This document shows, piece after piece, positions 1 through 8,158 of a stretch of DNA of 64,000 nt. Numbering within the stretch: position 1 is the first letter of the stretch; each line of letters starts with the position of its first letter. The stretch lies in contig NZ_JALJYC010000002.1 of assembly GCF_024170405.1 (NCBI RefSeq), positions 62,001-126,000 on the forward strand, given 5' to 3'. This DNA comes from Neisseria perflava (GTDB taxonomy: Bacteria > Pseudomonadota > Gammaproteobacteria > Burkholderiales > Neisseriaceae). A program made the position numbers and the translations under genes. The notes below the pieces were generated by a model. That model saw only the letters and a list, made by a program, of their open reading frames with translations, was not told the origin of the DNA and searched no databases.

Positions 1-1302
1 ATTGAAGCGGCCGAGGTATTGGCGGGCGGGGATTTCAAATTGGCCGACCTGCAAAATATCGCGGCCTTCGGCGATGTTGTCGAACACGGTTTTGTCGTTT
101 TGCAAACCGTCGCGGCTTTGGTCGATCAGCGACATTTTCACCGTTTGGCCGATTTTCACTTCGCCGGAATCGGGCTGCTCTTTGCCGGAAATCAGCTTGA
201 AGAGGGTGGACTTGCCCGCACCGTTGGGGCCGATGATGCCGACAATCGCCCCGGCCGGCACTTTGAAGCTCAAGTCGTCAATCAAGAGTTTGTCGCCGAA
301 GGATTTGGAAACATTGGTAAACTCAATCACTTCGTTGCCCAAACGCTCGGCCACGGGGATGAAGATTTCCTGCGTTTCGTTGCGCTTTTGATACTCGAAA
401 TTGCTCATCTCTTCAAAACGCGCCAGACGCGCTTTGGATTTGGCCTGGCGGCCTTTGGCGTTTTGGCGCACCCATTCCAACTCCTGCTTCATCGCTTTGA
501 TGCGCGCGGCTTCGGATTTGGCTTCGTTTGCCAAACGCTGCTCTTTCTGCTCCAGCCATGAGGAATAGTTGCCCTTCCACGGAATGCCGTGGCCGCGGTC
601 GAGTTCGAGTATCCACTCGGCGGCGTTGTCAAGGAAATAGCGGTCGTGGGTAACGGCCACCACAGTACCGGGGAAGCGCACCAAAAACTGCTCCAGCCAT
701 TCCACCGATTCGGCGTCCAAGTGGTTGGTCGGCTCGTCAAGGAGCAGCATATCGGGCTTGCTCAACAATAATTTGCACAAGGCCACGCGGCGTTTTTCAC
801 CGCCCGACAACACGCCGATTTTGGCATCCCAATCGGGCAGGCGCAGCGCGTCGGCGGCGATTTCCAATTCGTGTTCCGCACCGCCGCCGGTAGAGGAACC
901 GGCCGCGATAATCGCTTCCAAACGCCCCTGCTCTTCGGCCAGCGCGTCAAAATCGGCATCGGGATTGGCGTATTCGGCATACACTTCTTCCAAACGCTTC
1001 TGCGCCGCCGCCACTTCGCCCAAACCGCTTTCCACTTCTTCGCGCACGGTTTTTTCCGGATCCAATTCCGGCTCCTGCGGCAGGTAGCCGATTTTGATGC
1101 CGCCCATCGGCACGGCTTCGCCCTCGAATTCCTTATCCACGCCCGCCATAATGCGCAATACGGTGGATTTGCCCGCACCGTTCAAACCCAACAGGCCGAT
1201 TTTCGCGCCGGGGAAAAATGACAGGGAAATGTCTTTGATGATGGTTTTCTGCGGCGGCACAACCTTGCTCACGCGCAGCATGGAATATACATATTGGGCC
1301 AT
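1..1302 (-). CDS. ettA: Energy-dependent translational throttle ATPase EttA (3' end outside window)
   Basis: This is an ABC-F protein with two ATPase domains and no membrane segment. Family members bind the ribosomal E site and gate entry into elongation according to ATP/ADP. The visible 434 codons begin MAQYVYSMLRVSKVVPPQK, which is characteristic of EttA. Walker A GLNGAGKS lies near residue 39, an LSGGE signature and LLLDEPTNHLD follow, then the arm/linker rich in K, R and E, and a second Walker A (GPNGAGKS) near residue 360. The C-terminal part, about 120 residues in the family, runs off the left edge. Transcription runs leftwards, away from the prophage. Confidence 0.96.
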   Translation of the reverse strand, partial: MAQYVYSMLRVSKVVPPQKTIIKDISLSFFPGAKIGLLGLNGAGKSTVLRIMAGVDKEFEGEAVPMGGIKIGYLPQEPELDPEKTVREEVESGLGEVAAAQKRLEEVYAEYANPDADFDALAEEQGRLEAIIAAGSSTGGGAEHELEIAADALRLPDWDAKIGVLSGGEKRRVALCKLLLSKPDMLLLDEPTNHLDAESVEWLEQFLVRFPGTVVAVTHDRYFLDNAAEWILELDRGHGIPWKGNYSSWLEQKEQRLANEAKSEAARIKAMKQELEWVRQNAKGRQAKSKARLARFEEMSNFEYQKRNETQEIFIPVAERLGNEVIEFTNVSKSFGDKLLIDDLSFKVPAGAIVGIIGPNGAGKSTLFKLISGKEQPDSGEVKIGQTVKMSLIDQSRDGLQNDKTVFDNIAEGRDILQVGQFEIPARQYLGRFN

Positions 1303-1385
1303 AAATCTGCTCTCTTTTCATGGAAATATCAATCGCCTGATTTTAACCGAAAAACGGGTTTCAGGCAGCTATGAATCTTCAGAAT

Positions 1386-1418
1386 AAAGGCCGTCTGAAT
1401 ATTTTTCAGACGGCCTTT
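1386..1418. terminator. DUS inverted-repeat terminator
   Basis: An uptake sequence and its complement face each other around a short loop (AAAGGCCGTCTGAA ... TTCAGACGGCCTTT), the usual neisserial Rho-independent terminator. It sits upstream of ettA and downstream of the split toxin gene, so it most likely ended the toxin-antitoxin transcript before the phage inserted. Confidence 0.85.
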
Positions 1419-1466
1419 AACGATTAGGGTTGGATTTAAATGGTGCCCAGGAACGCCCTACATGGA

Positions 1467-1518
1467 CTAGTTGGGATAATTTTTCCGAGTATGGACAATA
1501 TTCAAGATTTCCACCTTG
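1467..1518 (-). pseudogene. Detached C-terminal end of RelE/ParE-type toxin (second part at 43278-43538)
   Basis: Read on the minus strand from the junction, the codons give K-VEILNIVHTRKNYPN-stop. This is the usual C-terminal strand and tail of ParE-family toxins (V-E-I-L..V-H-x-R). The frame joins exactly to the end of the N-terminal part at 43278 (..YRVTSDK) if the prophage and one copy of the short duplication are removed. This shows that the prophage landed inside the toxin gene. Confidence 0.88.
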
Positions 1519-1519
1519 T
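1515..1519. repeat. Target-site duplication, left copy
   Basis: CTTGT stands directly outside the left prophage end and is repeated at 43278-43282. Mu makes 5-bp duplications. If the phage begins with TG, as its other end does, the duplication is CTTG (4 bp) and the following T belongs to the phage. The sequence alone cannot decide this one base. Confidence 0.8.
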
Positions 1520-1534
1520 GTGGGGTACTGTTTA

Positions 1535-1670
1535 TTTTTGCACCGGTATCCAATCAACAAAAAAACGGCTGAAATCCAATAAAAACGCGGATTTCAGCCG
1601 TTTTTGGCGTTTTAGAAACTTGCAGAATCTTTTGCAACAAAATGCACCAGAATGCGCAGATTTTGGTGCG
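1535..1670. promoter_or_regulatory. Left-end transposase-binding repeats
   Basis: TTTTTGCACC (1535-1544), CTTTTGCAAC (1629-1638), AAAATGCACC (1639-1648) and an inverted GGTGCGGG (1665) match, in reverse orientation, the three GGTGCAAAAG copies at the right end. Mu-type transposases bind several such sites at each end. The first copy is at the same distance from the terminus as its right-end partner. Confidence 0.65.
1564..1602. terminator. Bidirectional terminator after the repressor gene
   Basis: A perfect 14-bp inverted repeat (AACGGCTGAAATCC / GGATTTCAGCCGTT) is flanked by T runs on both strands. It can end the repressor transcript before it leaves the phage, and shields the phage from outside transcription. 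Confidence 0.8.
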
Positions 1671-1741
1671 GGATTAAACAAAAAACGGGCGGATTTAAGA
1701 CGGGATTAAACCGGTTTTAAATCCGCTTTAATTGTATGCGG

Positions 1742-2461
1742 TCAGTTGACTGTGCGGCCGTACCATTCTACGCGGCCGATGATGGCGGTGTCAGCGTTGT
1801 CGCGGGTGAGGTCGATTTCGAAGGGTTCGTAAACGGGGTTGGCGGACTTGACGAGCAGGCGGCCGGGGAGGCGTTGGATGTGTTTGACGAAGAGGTCGTT
1901 GCCGATGCGCAGGACATAAAGGCCGTCGCGGGGGTCGGTTTCGGCGTGGTTGACGAGGATGTTGTCGCCGTGGTTGAGCACGCCTTCCATGCTGTCGCCT
2001 TTGACGGCGATGACGGAGAGCTTGTCGATTTGGCGGGTGACGTAATTTTCTATCCAATAGCGGCGGAACGCCATACAGAACAAGGGTTTTTCGTCTTCCA
2101 CGGGGTAGCCGTGGCCTGCGGCGGCGGCCACGCTGTAACGCGGCACAAACACGAATTCGGCCAGATTGACGGGGTTGCCGAGGGTGTCGAACACTTCCGC
2201 GCCGCTGCCGCTGACGGGAAATGCGCCTGCGTTTTCCATGCGGCTTTTGTCCAGATAGGGCGTGCCTTGGCCGGTGAGCAGCCAGTTGAGGTCGCAGCCG
2301 GTCACTTCTTGGATTTTTACGAGTGTCTCGGCTTTCGGAATACTGCCTTCATACCAAACTCGCGCAAATCCTGCGTATTTCATACCTATCGATGTGGAGA
2401 TTTTAGTCGGCCCTGCGTCTTGTCCGAATAAAAATTCCAATCTTTCCTTAAAAGTTTCCAT
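1742..2461 (-). CDS. LexA/CI-like phage repressor with S24 peptidase domain
   Basis: A 239-residue protein starting METFKERLEFLFG. An N-terminal helix-turn-helix region (about residues 1-65) is followed by a C-terminal S24 domain with VKGDSMEGVL, where S and the downstream K (near LYVLRIGNDLFVKHIQ) would be the self-cleavage dyad. The start at 2461 is chosen for the GGAT Shine-Dalgarno; an upstream in-frame ATG at 2539 would run through the operators. It is divergent from the early operon, with operator repeats between, as expected for the lysogeny repressor. Self-cleavage suggests induction by DNA damage. Confidence 0.85.
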   Translation of the reverse strand: METFKERLEFLFGQDAGPTKISTSIGMKYAGFARVWYEGSIPKAETLVKIQEVTGCDLNWLLTGQGTPYLDKSRMENAGAFPVSGSGAEVFDTLGNPVNLAEFVFVPRYSVAAAAGHGYPVEDEKPLFCMAFRRYWIENYVTRQIDKLSVIAVKGDSMEGVLNHGDNILVNHAETDPRDGLYVLRIGNDLFVKHIQRLPGRLLVKSANPVYEPFEIDLTRDNADTAIIGRVEWYGRTVN

Positions 2462-2471
2462 TGCTATCCTT

Positions 2472-2617
2472 TTTTTGCAAACAACCAAGCTATTTGCAAA
2501 TCTATTTGCAAATAAAACTATAATTTGCAAATAAAACATTCATACAAAAATCAATCAGTTGATTATTTCTAGTAAAAAACGCAAACAAGTCTATTTGCAG
2601 ATCTAAAATTTGCATAT
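2472..2617. promoter_or_regulatory. Operator array between repressor and early operon
   Basis: The 10-bp palindrome ATTTGCAAAT occurs exactly at 2492-2501, 2504-2513 and 2523-2532. Near copies lie at 2473-2482 (TTTTGCAAAC), 2593-2602 (ATTTGCAGAT) and 2608-2617 (ATTTGCATAT). The first group lies before the repressor gene and the second group faces the Ner-like gene, so both divergent promoters are probably covered. Confidence 0.72.
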
Positions 2618-2679
2618 TAGAATGCGGTTAAGTTAGTTAAGCAAGTATGTGAATGCGGTTACTTAATAAGGAGTGTTTT

Positions 2680-2931
2680 ATGTCGAAAATTAAACTTGAT
2701 TGGCACCGCGCGGACGTTGTCGCCGCTCTCAAAAAACGTGGTTGGTCAGTCCGAGCCTTGAGCATTGCTTCGGGGCTAGCCCCAAATACATTAGGAACTG
2801 CGTTGCAGTGCCCGTATTTGAAAGGCGAAAAAATTATAGCCGATGCAATTGGAATTAGCCCGAACGAAATTTGGCCGAGCCGGTATAAAGCAAGAGAATT
2901 AAAACCACGCATTACTGAATTAAGTAAGTGA
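2680..2931 (+). CDS. Ner-like DNA-binding regulator
   Basis: An 83-residue protein (MSKIKLDWHRADVVAALKK...) of the Ner/Nlp family. In Mu, Ner binds the early-repressor intergenic region and damps both promoters. A helix-turn-helix can be seen in WSVRALSIASGLAPNTLGTAL, and the family motif NEIWPSRY is present near the C-terminus. The ATG at 2680 has AAGGAG seven bases upstream. It is the first gene of the rightward early operon, directly before the transposase. Confidence 0.9.
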   Translation: MSKIKLDWHRADVVAALKKRGWSVRALSIASGLAPNTLGTALQCPYLKGEKIIADAIGISPNEIWPSRYKARELKPRITELSK

Positions 2932-2969
2932 ATTATACGCAAAAGCATATAAAAGATAAAGGTTAATTT

Positions 2970-4997
2970 ATGGTTTATGCGCTAAATGCAACAGAATTGG
3001 CCGAGCTTGGAATTAAAGGTCTGCCCAAAACACGGCAGGCAATAGAACACAGAGCCAAAAAGGAGAGCTGGCCGTTTATAGAAATCAAAGCGAGCGGTAG
3101 GAACGGCCGTCTGAAAAAATACCTGGTCGCTTCCCTGCCTCTCGATATTCAGACGGCCATTAAGGAAAAAACGGCGGCGGATTTGTTGGAACAGAGCCGG
3201 GATACGGCGGTGGCGGTCAAGCCGCCGCACACCCAGCCCGCCCTTATCCCCGAGGAAGCGGCGGGCTTGCTGACCGACAAGCAGCGCGAGTGCGCTTATG
3301 CGCGGATGGCGCTGGTGGCGGAGGTGTTGAAAATGCACCGCGTGGCGGGTTTGAGTATCAGCCGCTCGCAGGCTTATGTGTTGGAGCAGTTTGAAACGGG
3401 GCGGCTGCCGCCCGAATTGGCGGAGCTGATTGCGCTGGCTAATGCCCGCAGCGGCGGGGCGGCGAAGCTTTCGATGCGTTCTTTAAAAGATTGGACGGCG
3501 AAATTCCGGGCGGCGGATACGCCGCTGGCGCGGCTGACGGCCTTGGCGCCGAAACCGACGCGGCAGGAAGCGCCGATTGCGGGGTATGTGTGGCTGGCGG
3601 ATTTTATGCGCTTTCACTGTATTCCTTCTGCGCCGAAGCTGGCGCACAGCTATGCGCTGTTTCGGGATTGGTATCTGGCGGACAAGTCGCGGCCGGTGAA
3701 TGATCTGCCGTCGGAAAGCCAGGTGCGGCGGGTGTGGGACAAGCTGCCGCCGATGGTGCGGGAGCGGGGGCGGAAAACGGGGGCGGCTTTGAAATCGCTG
3801 CAGCCGTATGTGAAGCGCAATTGGGACAAGCTCAAGCCGAATGATGTGTGGATAGGCGACGGCCACAGCTTTAAGGCGAAGGTGGCGCATCCGGTACACG
3901 GGCGGCCTTTCAAGCCGGAGGTAACGGTGATTTTGGACGGCTGCACGAGGTGCGTCATGGGCTTTTCGGTGAGTTTGGCGGAAAGCTGCGTGGCGGTGGC
4001 GGATGCGCTGCGTATCGGGATGACGCATTTCGGCGTGCCGCTGATTTATTACTCGGACAACGGCAGCGGCCAAACGGGTAAGACGATAGACCATGAGATT
4101 ACGGGTTTGGCGGCGCGGCTGGGTATCTGCCATGAAACGGGGATTGCGGGCAATCCGCAGGGGCGCGGGATTATCGAGCGCTGGTGGCAGGACAATCTGA
4201 TCCGGCTGGCAAGGGGTTATGAGACTTTTACCGGCTCGGGGATGGACAGCAGCACGAAAAACCTGACTTACCGCAAGCTGGAATCGGCGTTTAATGCGCT
4301 GGAAAAGGGTAAGGAATTGAGCGAGGAGCAGCAGCGGTATTTGAAGAAGCTGCCGAGCTGGAAGCAGTTTATGGCGGATGTGGCGCGGTGTGTTGACGAA
4401 TACAACCGCCGACCGCACGGCGAGCTGCCGAAAAAGGCCGACGGGTCGCGCTTTGCGCCGCTGGAGTATCGGGAATACCGCTTACGTTCAGACGGCCTGA
4501 CGCCGGATTTTTTGGCGAGGGAGGAGCTGGATACGCTGTTTCGGCCGCAGGAAATCCGGACGGTGCAGCGCGGTTGGCTGGATTTGTTTGGCAACAGCTA
4601 TTTTTCTGCGGACTTGGGCGCTTACAACGGCGACAAGGTGCGGGTGGCCTACGATTGGAGCGACGCGCGCAGCGTGTTGGTTTATGACATGGCGGGCAAG
4701 CTCTTAGCGAAGGCGCTGCTGGACGGCAACAAGCATGACGCGTTCCCGACCACGCGGCTGGAGCAGCTGGCGGAACAACGGCGCAAAGGCCGCGTGAAAC
4801 GAGCCCAGCAGGTTGTGAAGCTGGCGAATGCGGAGGCGAATCCGGCTTTGGAAATGGCGCAGGATTACGACGCGCTGATGGGGTTTTCGGGCGGCTTGGA
4901 GCAGGTGTTGCAGCCGGTGCAAAAGGCGGCGGAGAAAACGCGGCGGCCGGCGCTCAAGACGGGTACGGATGACGAGTGGGACGGCGATATTTATTAA
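2970..4997 (+). CDS. Transposase A (MuA-like DDE recombinase)
   Basis: A 675-residue protein that joins phage ends to target DNA for integration and replicative transposition. The N-terminus has the Mu-type end-binding domain (LPKTRQAIEHRAKKESWPF). The catalytic core shows D in WIGDGHSFKA, D in YYSDNGSGQTGK and E in NPQGRGIIERWW. A C-terminal beta-barrel region and a basic tail follow, the tail being where MuB and ClpX contacts lie in Mu. An AAAGG lies upstream of the ATG. DUS copies sit inside the reading frame, for example near 3105 and 4488. Confidence 0.95.
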   Translation: MVYALNATELAELGIKGLPKTRQAIEHRAKKESWPFIEIKASGRNGRLKKYLVASLPLDIQTAIKEKTAADLLEQSRDTAVAVKPPHTQPALIPEEAAGLLTDKQRECAYARMALVAEVLKMHRVAGLSISRSQAYVLEQFETGRLPPELAELIALANARSGGAAKLSMRSLKDWTAKFRAADTPLARLTALAPKPTRQEAPIAGYVWLADFMRFHCIPSAPKLAHSYALFRDWYLADKSRPVNDLPSESQVRRVWDKLPPMVRERGRKTGAALKSLQPYVKRNWDKLKPNDVWIGDGHSFKAKVAHPVHGRPFKPEVTVILDGCTRCVMGFSVSLAESCVAVADALRIGMTHFGVPLIYYSDNGSGQTGKTIDHEITGLAARLGICHETGIAGNPQGRGIIERWWQDNLIRLARGYETFTGSGMDSSTKNLTYRKLESAFNALEKGKELSEEQQRYLKKLPSWKQFMADVARCVDEYNRRPHGELPKKADGSRFAPLEYREYRLRSDGLTPDFLAREELDTLFRPQEIRTVQRGWLDLFGNSYFSADLGAYNGDKVRVAYDWSDARSVLVYDMAGKLLAKALLDGNKHDAFPTTRLEQLAEQRRKGRVKRAQQVVKLANAEANPALEMAQDYDALMGFSGGLEQVLQPVQKAAEKTRRPALKTGTDDEWDGDIY

Positions 4998-5020
4998 ATG
5001 GTTTTTGAAAGGATTTTGAG

Positions 5021-5254
5021 ATGGAACAAATGGAAACAGGCGGCAACGCCGTGATTAATCAGGAATTGTTGGACAAGATACGGGCTGCCCGTGAAGCGGG
5101 TCAGGATGTGCAGATGGAGGTGCTTTTTCCCAACCCGCAGCTGCGCGGGGTGTATGAGCGGCAATTGCGGGCGGAAAAAATGGCGGCAATCGTTGCACCT
5201 TATTTAAAGCGTGACCCTGAATTATTCCGAGGCGCGGAGGATTTTATTAGTTAG
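5021..5254 (+). CDS. Small early phage protein, unknown
   Basis: A 77-residue, mostly helical, charged protein (NAVINQELLDKIRAAREAG...). AAAGGATTTTGAG precedes the ATG, nearly the same leader as the B gene at 5562. It lies between transposase A and ATPase B on the same strand. Its last 33 bases overlap the end of the opposite-strand gene at 5222-5509. I do not recognise a family. Confidence 0.7.
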   Translation: MEQMETGGNAVINQELLDKIRAAREAGQDVQMEVLFPNPQLRGVYERQLRAEKMAAIVAPYLKRDPELFRGAEDFIS

Positions 5255-5509
5255 TTCTGCCGCATAGCCATCTAGGCCGCGTCGGATTTGCAGCAAGTGG
5301 GTGTGCTCAGGCGTATCGGGGTCGGTGTTGGCGGTAATGCGGTCAATATAGGCGACGGACTCCTGAAGCCCACCGGTAAAACGGGCTTCACGGCTGAACA
5401 GCCAAGCGGTTAAGACAGTATTGTTGGTATGGCATTCTTCGAGCTCGCCAACCCGCTTTTCCAGCTGCGCTATACGTTCTTCAAGGTTTTTTAAGGTTTC
5501 GTTATCCAT
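5222..5509 (-). CDS. Short coiled-coil protein encoded against the early operon
   Basis: A 95-residue protein. The first 30 residues (LKNLEERIAQLEKRVGELEE) form a clear heptad coiled coil, and the rest is helical with no known motif. It is the only minus-strand gene within the A-B-Gam operon and converges on 5021-5254 with overlapping ends. A DUS lies directly upstream of its ATG, and only a weak AAAGG can serve as ribosome site. It may be a lysogenically expressed moron, but no function can be assigned. Confidence 0.6.
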   Translation of the reverse strand: MDNETLKNLEERIAQLEKRVGELEECHTNNTVLTAWLFSREARFTGGLQESVAYIDRITANTDPDTPEHTHLLQIRRGLDGYAAELTNKILRASE

Positions 5510-5561
5510 TTTCAGACGGCCTTTAAACAGTTTTTAAACCAATATTATCAAGGATTTTGAG

Positions 5562-6476
5562 ATGAGTAAGCAAATCAACAAGGCATTGCAGCGCCGTTTG
5601 GCGGAGTTTAAGGAAAAGAGCGGCATGAACCAAAGCCAGATGGCGCGGGGCATAGGCTGCGCGGCGGCGGTAAGCATGTATCTGAACGGCAGCTATGCCG
5701 ACAAGGGCGGCAATTACGACACCATCGAGCCGAAAATCGAGGCATTTTTGGCATTGGAGGCGGAACGCGCGGCGCGGCAGGAGCTGGAAATTGCGTTTGT
5801 GGAAACGAAGACGGTGCGCCGGATTGCGGAGGTGATGCGCGATGCGCATCAGGGCGGCGAGGTGGCGGTGATCTACGGGCAGGCGGGTTTGGGCAAGACG
5901 CGGGCGGTGCGCCATTACTGCGAGGGCTCTCCGGCGGCGGTGTTGGTGGAGGCGAATCCGAGCTTTACGGCGCGGGTGTTGATGCAGAAATTGGCCGAAG
6001 GCTGCAAGGTGTCGGCGGCGGGAAGTTTGAACGAGGTGTATGAGGCGGTGGCCGACCGCCTGCGCGATACGGGGCGGCTGATTGTGGTGGACGAGGCGGA
6101 AAACCTGCCCTTGCGGGCTTTGGAAATCCTGCGCCGCTTGCATGATGAAACGGATTGCGGCTTGGTGCTCTCGGGTATGCCGCGCTTGGTGGCGAATTTG
6201 AAGGGTAAACACGGGGAATTGATGCAGCTTTACAGCCGCGTGTCGGTGGCTTTGAATTTGGGCAATACGCTGCCGGAGGAGGAATTGGAGCTGATTGTGC
6301 GCGCTAGCCTGCCGCAGGCGGATGAGGAGACGGTGGCGCAATTGGTGGCGCACAGCAACGGCAATACGCGCCGCTTGGGGAAAATCATGCGCGGCTCGGT
6401 GCGCACGGCGGTGAAAAACAATATCCGCCTGCAGGCGGGGATTGTGAAGAAATACAGCAAGCTGATTATCCGCTAA
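5562..6476 (+). CDS. MuB-like target-capture AAA+ ATPase
   Basis: A 304-residue protein. It has an N-terminal helix-turn-helix-like region (MNQSQMARGIGCAAAVSMYLNG), then an AAA+ core with Walker A IYGQAGLGKTRA (near residue 103) and Walker B LIVVDEAENLP, and sensor residues in VLSGMPRL. MuB binds target DNA, activates MuA and gives target immunity. Length and order match Mu B. AAGGATTTTGAG precedes the start. The end is followed by a single DUS. Confidence 0.93.
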   Translation: MSKQINKALQRRLAEFKEKSGMNQSQMARGIGCAAAVSMYLNGSYADKGGNYDTIEPKIEAFLALEAERAARQELEIAFVETKTVRRIAEVMRDAHQGGEVAVIYGQAGLGKTRAVRHYCEGSPAAVLVEANPSFTARVLMQKLAEGCKVSAAGSLNEVYEAVADRLRDTGRLIVVDEAENLPLRALEILRRLHDETDCGLVLSGMPRLVANLKGKHGELMQLYSRVSVALNLGNTLPEEELELIVRASLPQADEETVAQLVAHSNGNTRRLGKIMRGSVRTAVKNNIRLQAGIVKKYSKLIIR

Positions 6477-6501
6477 AGGCCGTCTGAAAGGGAGCGAGGC
6501 G

Positions 6502-6699
6502 ATGGGCAGAATCAAAGGCAGCGTGTACCGCGATACCAGCAGCAAGGGGATTTGCTGCGGCGGTAAGGAAGCCCGGCACAACTGCTTTCGGGCGGAGGTA
6601 TCGGGCTGGGAAAAGGGGTGGCGGATTTGGCGCAAACGGCGGCGGTTTAAAAGCGAGCAGGAAGCGCGGGAATGGCTGGCGGCGGGTGCGCCGGGGTAA
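6502..6699 (+). CDS. Small basic early protein, unknown
   Basis: A 65-residue protein rich in R, K, W and C (GICCGGKEARHNCFRAE, WRIWRKRRRF). GGGAGCGAGGCG precedes the ATG. Basic and aromatic residues suggest nucleic-acid contact, but no family is recognised. It belongs to the early operon. Confidence 0.6.
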   Translation: MGRIKGSVYRDTSSKGICCGGKEARHNCFRAEVSGWEKGWRIWRKRRRFKSEQEAREWLAAGAPG

Positions 6700-6771
6700 G
6701 CCCTTGATACGGCGGTATATTTTTTTACCTTATGGATTTTATAACTAATTGATTTTAAAGGAATATGAAAA

Positions 6772-6975
6772 ATGAAAGGTATGATTCGGGTATTCGGCAT
6801 GGGGTTTCTGACGGCTTTGCTTATCGGCGGCGGCATTGCCCGCTGCGCGTGGGAACCGGCGCAGGCGGCGGCGAAAAAGCTGGAAACGCGCGAGGCGCAA
6901 ATCGAGCGCATGTATGAGGGGATGAGCGATGAGGAGCGGATGGAAGGAGTGGTGTATGAACCCGACGGCCAATAG
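6772..6975 (+). CDS. Small membrane-anchored early protein
   Basis: A 67-residue protein with one N-terminal hydrophobic segment (VFGMGFLTALLIGGGIARCAW) followed by an acidic helical tail. An AAAGG lies upstream of the ATG. The last 20 bases overlap the next gene, so the two are probably translationally coupled. Confidence 0.6.
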   Translation: MKGMIRVFGMGFLTALLIGGGIARCAWEPAQAAAKKLETREAQIERMYEGMSDEERMEGVVYEPDGQ

Positions 6976-7402
6976 CGGCGTTTACCGCTGCCCCGCCTGC
7001 TCGCGCTGTTTGGCATATGCGGCTTTTGTGCGCAAAAACGGGCAGGTCAGGAAAAGCTGCAACGAATGCGCGCAAAAGGATAAGGAGCGGCGGATTGCTT
7101 GGGAGGAGCAGGCGGCGGGCGCGGCGGCGCTGACCTGCTGCCGCTGCAAGAAAACCAAGCCGCGAGCGGATTTTTTAACGAAAACGGGGCGCGTGGTGAA
7201 ACATTGCCGCCGCTGCCTGTTGGAAAAAGACCATGCTTTCGGCAGCAATGCGCTTGTCAAGCGCACACCGGCGGAAAAATCGCGCCGGGAAATGAATTGG
7301 GATATACACGGCGCTGATTTCGGCTTTGCGCCGGAGGCGTGTAAAAACGAATATTGGCCGGTAACGCGGCCGGATTTTAGGAAGGTGTTAAATGAGCTTT
7401 AA
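6956..7402 (+). CDS. Zinc-ribbon early protein
   Basis: A 148-residue protein with two or three Cys knuckles (CPACSRC, CNEC, CCRCKK, CRRC), suggesting zinc-binding modules. The start at 6956 is preferred because GGAAGGAGT lies just upstream; an earlier ATG (6929) adds nine residues without a ribosome site. Possible single-strand DNA or RNA binding is only inferred. It is coupled to the gene before. Confidence 0.7.
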   Translation: MNPTANSGVYRCPACSRCLAYAAFVRKNGQVRKSCNECAQKDKERRIAWEEQAAGAAALTCCRCKKTKPRADFLTKTGRVVKHCRRCLLEKDHAFGSNALVKRTPAEKSRREMNWDIHGADFGFAPEACKNEYWPVTRPDFRKVLNEL

Positions 7403-7502
7403 ATTTTGGCGTTTTGCCCTCTCCCTAACCCTCCCCCACGGGGGAGGGAATGCAGGCGCAGCAGGCCGCGCCGCAATGGGTAAACGGAAGGAAATGAGAT
7501 GA
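7392..7502 (+). CDS. Possible 36-residue ORF made largely of a repeat element
   Basis: It overlaps the end of the zinc-ribbon gene and ends in ATGA with the next gene. Most of its codons come from the palindromic repeat at 7416-7449. It may be a translational bridge rather than a functional protein. Confidence 0.3.
   Translation: MSFKFWRFALSLTLPHGGGNAGAAGRAAMGKRKEMR
7416..7449. repeat. REP-like palindromic repeat, copy 1
   Basis: The element reads GCCCTCTCCC(T/C)AACC then CTCCCCCACGGGGGAGGGA. It has three further copies in the phage (8799-8832, 35969-36002, 36049-36081), and the second half is a near-perfect hairpin. Confidence 0.8.
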
Positions 7503-7666
7503 GTTTCAGACGGCGCAATACAGACTGGCAGGCCTACGGCCAGCACCGGAGGCGCGGCACGGCGTATTTTTTAAAACGGCAGCGCGAGCGGGTTGAGGAT
7601 TATCAGGCGGGCTTTAAACAGCCCGAAGCGGGCAAACGGGAACAAGATAAGGAGCAGGAAAAATGA
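7499..7666 (+). CDS. Small basic early protein
   Basis: A 55-residue, strongly basic protein (MSFRRRNTDWQAYGQHRRRG...). AAGGAAATGAG precedes the ATG. The end overlaps the next start (AAATGATG), typical of a compact early operon. The function is not recognised. Confidence 0.55.
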   Translation: MSFRRRNTDWQAYGQHRRRGTAYFLKRQRERVEDYQAGFKQPEAGKREQDKEQEK

Positions 7667-7803
7667 TGTGGATTGTATTCGGCCTTTTTTCGGGCGTGTT
7701 GTTTGGGGTATTGGTGATTGCGCTGGCGGAATGGCTGCGCAAAATCAAGCGGGAGATGGACGAATTGGACAAGGCCTATTCGGACGATCCGGACTGGTGG
7801 TAA
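7663..7803 (+). CDS. Small single-pass membrane protein
   Basis: A 46-residue protein. One transmembrane helix (VFGLFSGVLFGVLVIAL) is followed by a charged tail ending SDDPDWW. AAGGAGCAGG is a good ribosome site. It is coupled to the gene upstream by a 4-base overlap. Confidence 0.6.
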   Translation: MMWIVFGLFSGVLFGVLVIALAEWLRKIKREMDELDKAYSDDPDWW

Positions 7804-7857
7804 AAATTTTTGCCCGATGGATTTTATAAGCATTTGATTTTTAAAAGGACGTTAAAA

Positions 7858-8157
7858 ATGACCTTAAGCGACAAATTACTGGCGGCCGGCTGCAATCCGG
7901 CGCTTTCAGACGGCCTGCAAAGCCTGTTGACCGAAGCGGCGCAGGCGGTGGCGGCGAAAAGCGCGGCGGCGGATTATCCCGACGAGCAGCGCGTGGATTT
8001 CTTGGAAGACCAAGGCCATTTTCTGCTGATTAAGCCCGACGGCGGCGATTTCCGCCTGACGCGGATTCATGCGGGTGGCGGCAAAACGGTGGTGCACGGC
8101 GATACGCTGCGCGAGGTGTTGGATAAGGCGGCAGGTTTTGAATGGGCGGGGGTGTGA
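7858..8157 (+). CDS. Early phage protein, unknown
   Basis: A 99-residue soluble protein (MTLSDKLLAAGCNPALSDGLQ...). The start at 7858 is chosen for AAAAGGAC eight bases upstream. An in-frame DUS is read as LSDGL. No family is recognised. Confidence 0.65.
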   Translation: MTLSDKLLAAGCNPALSDGLQSLLTEAAQAVAAKSAAADYPDEQRVDFLEDQGHFLLIKPDGGDFRLTRIHAGGGKTVVHGDTLREVLDKAAGFEWAGV

Positions 8158-8158
8158 G

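Noticed and set aside
1736..2431. 231-codon plus-strand frame opposite the repressor
   Set aside because: The complementary strand encodes a clear S24-type repressor with a ribosome site.
3483..4418. 311-codon minus-strand frame opposite the transposase
   Set aside because: Shadow of the transposase core; Arg/His-rich and without a recognisable domain.
5523..7016. 497-codon open frame on the minus strand opposite ATPase B and small early genes
   Set aside because: It is rich in Arg, His and Gln as usual for antisense frames of GC-rich genes, and lies opposite a clear AAA+ protein and several genes with ribosome sites.
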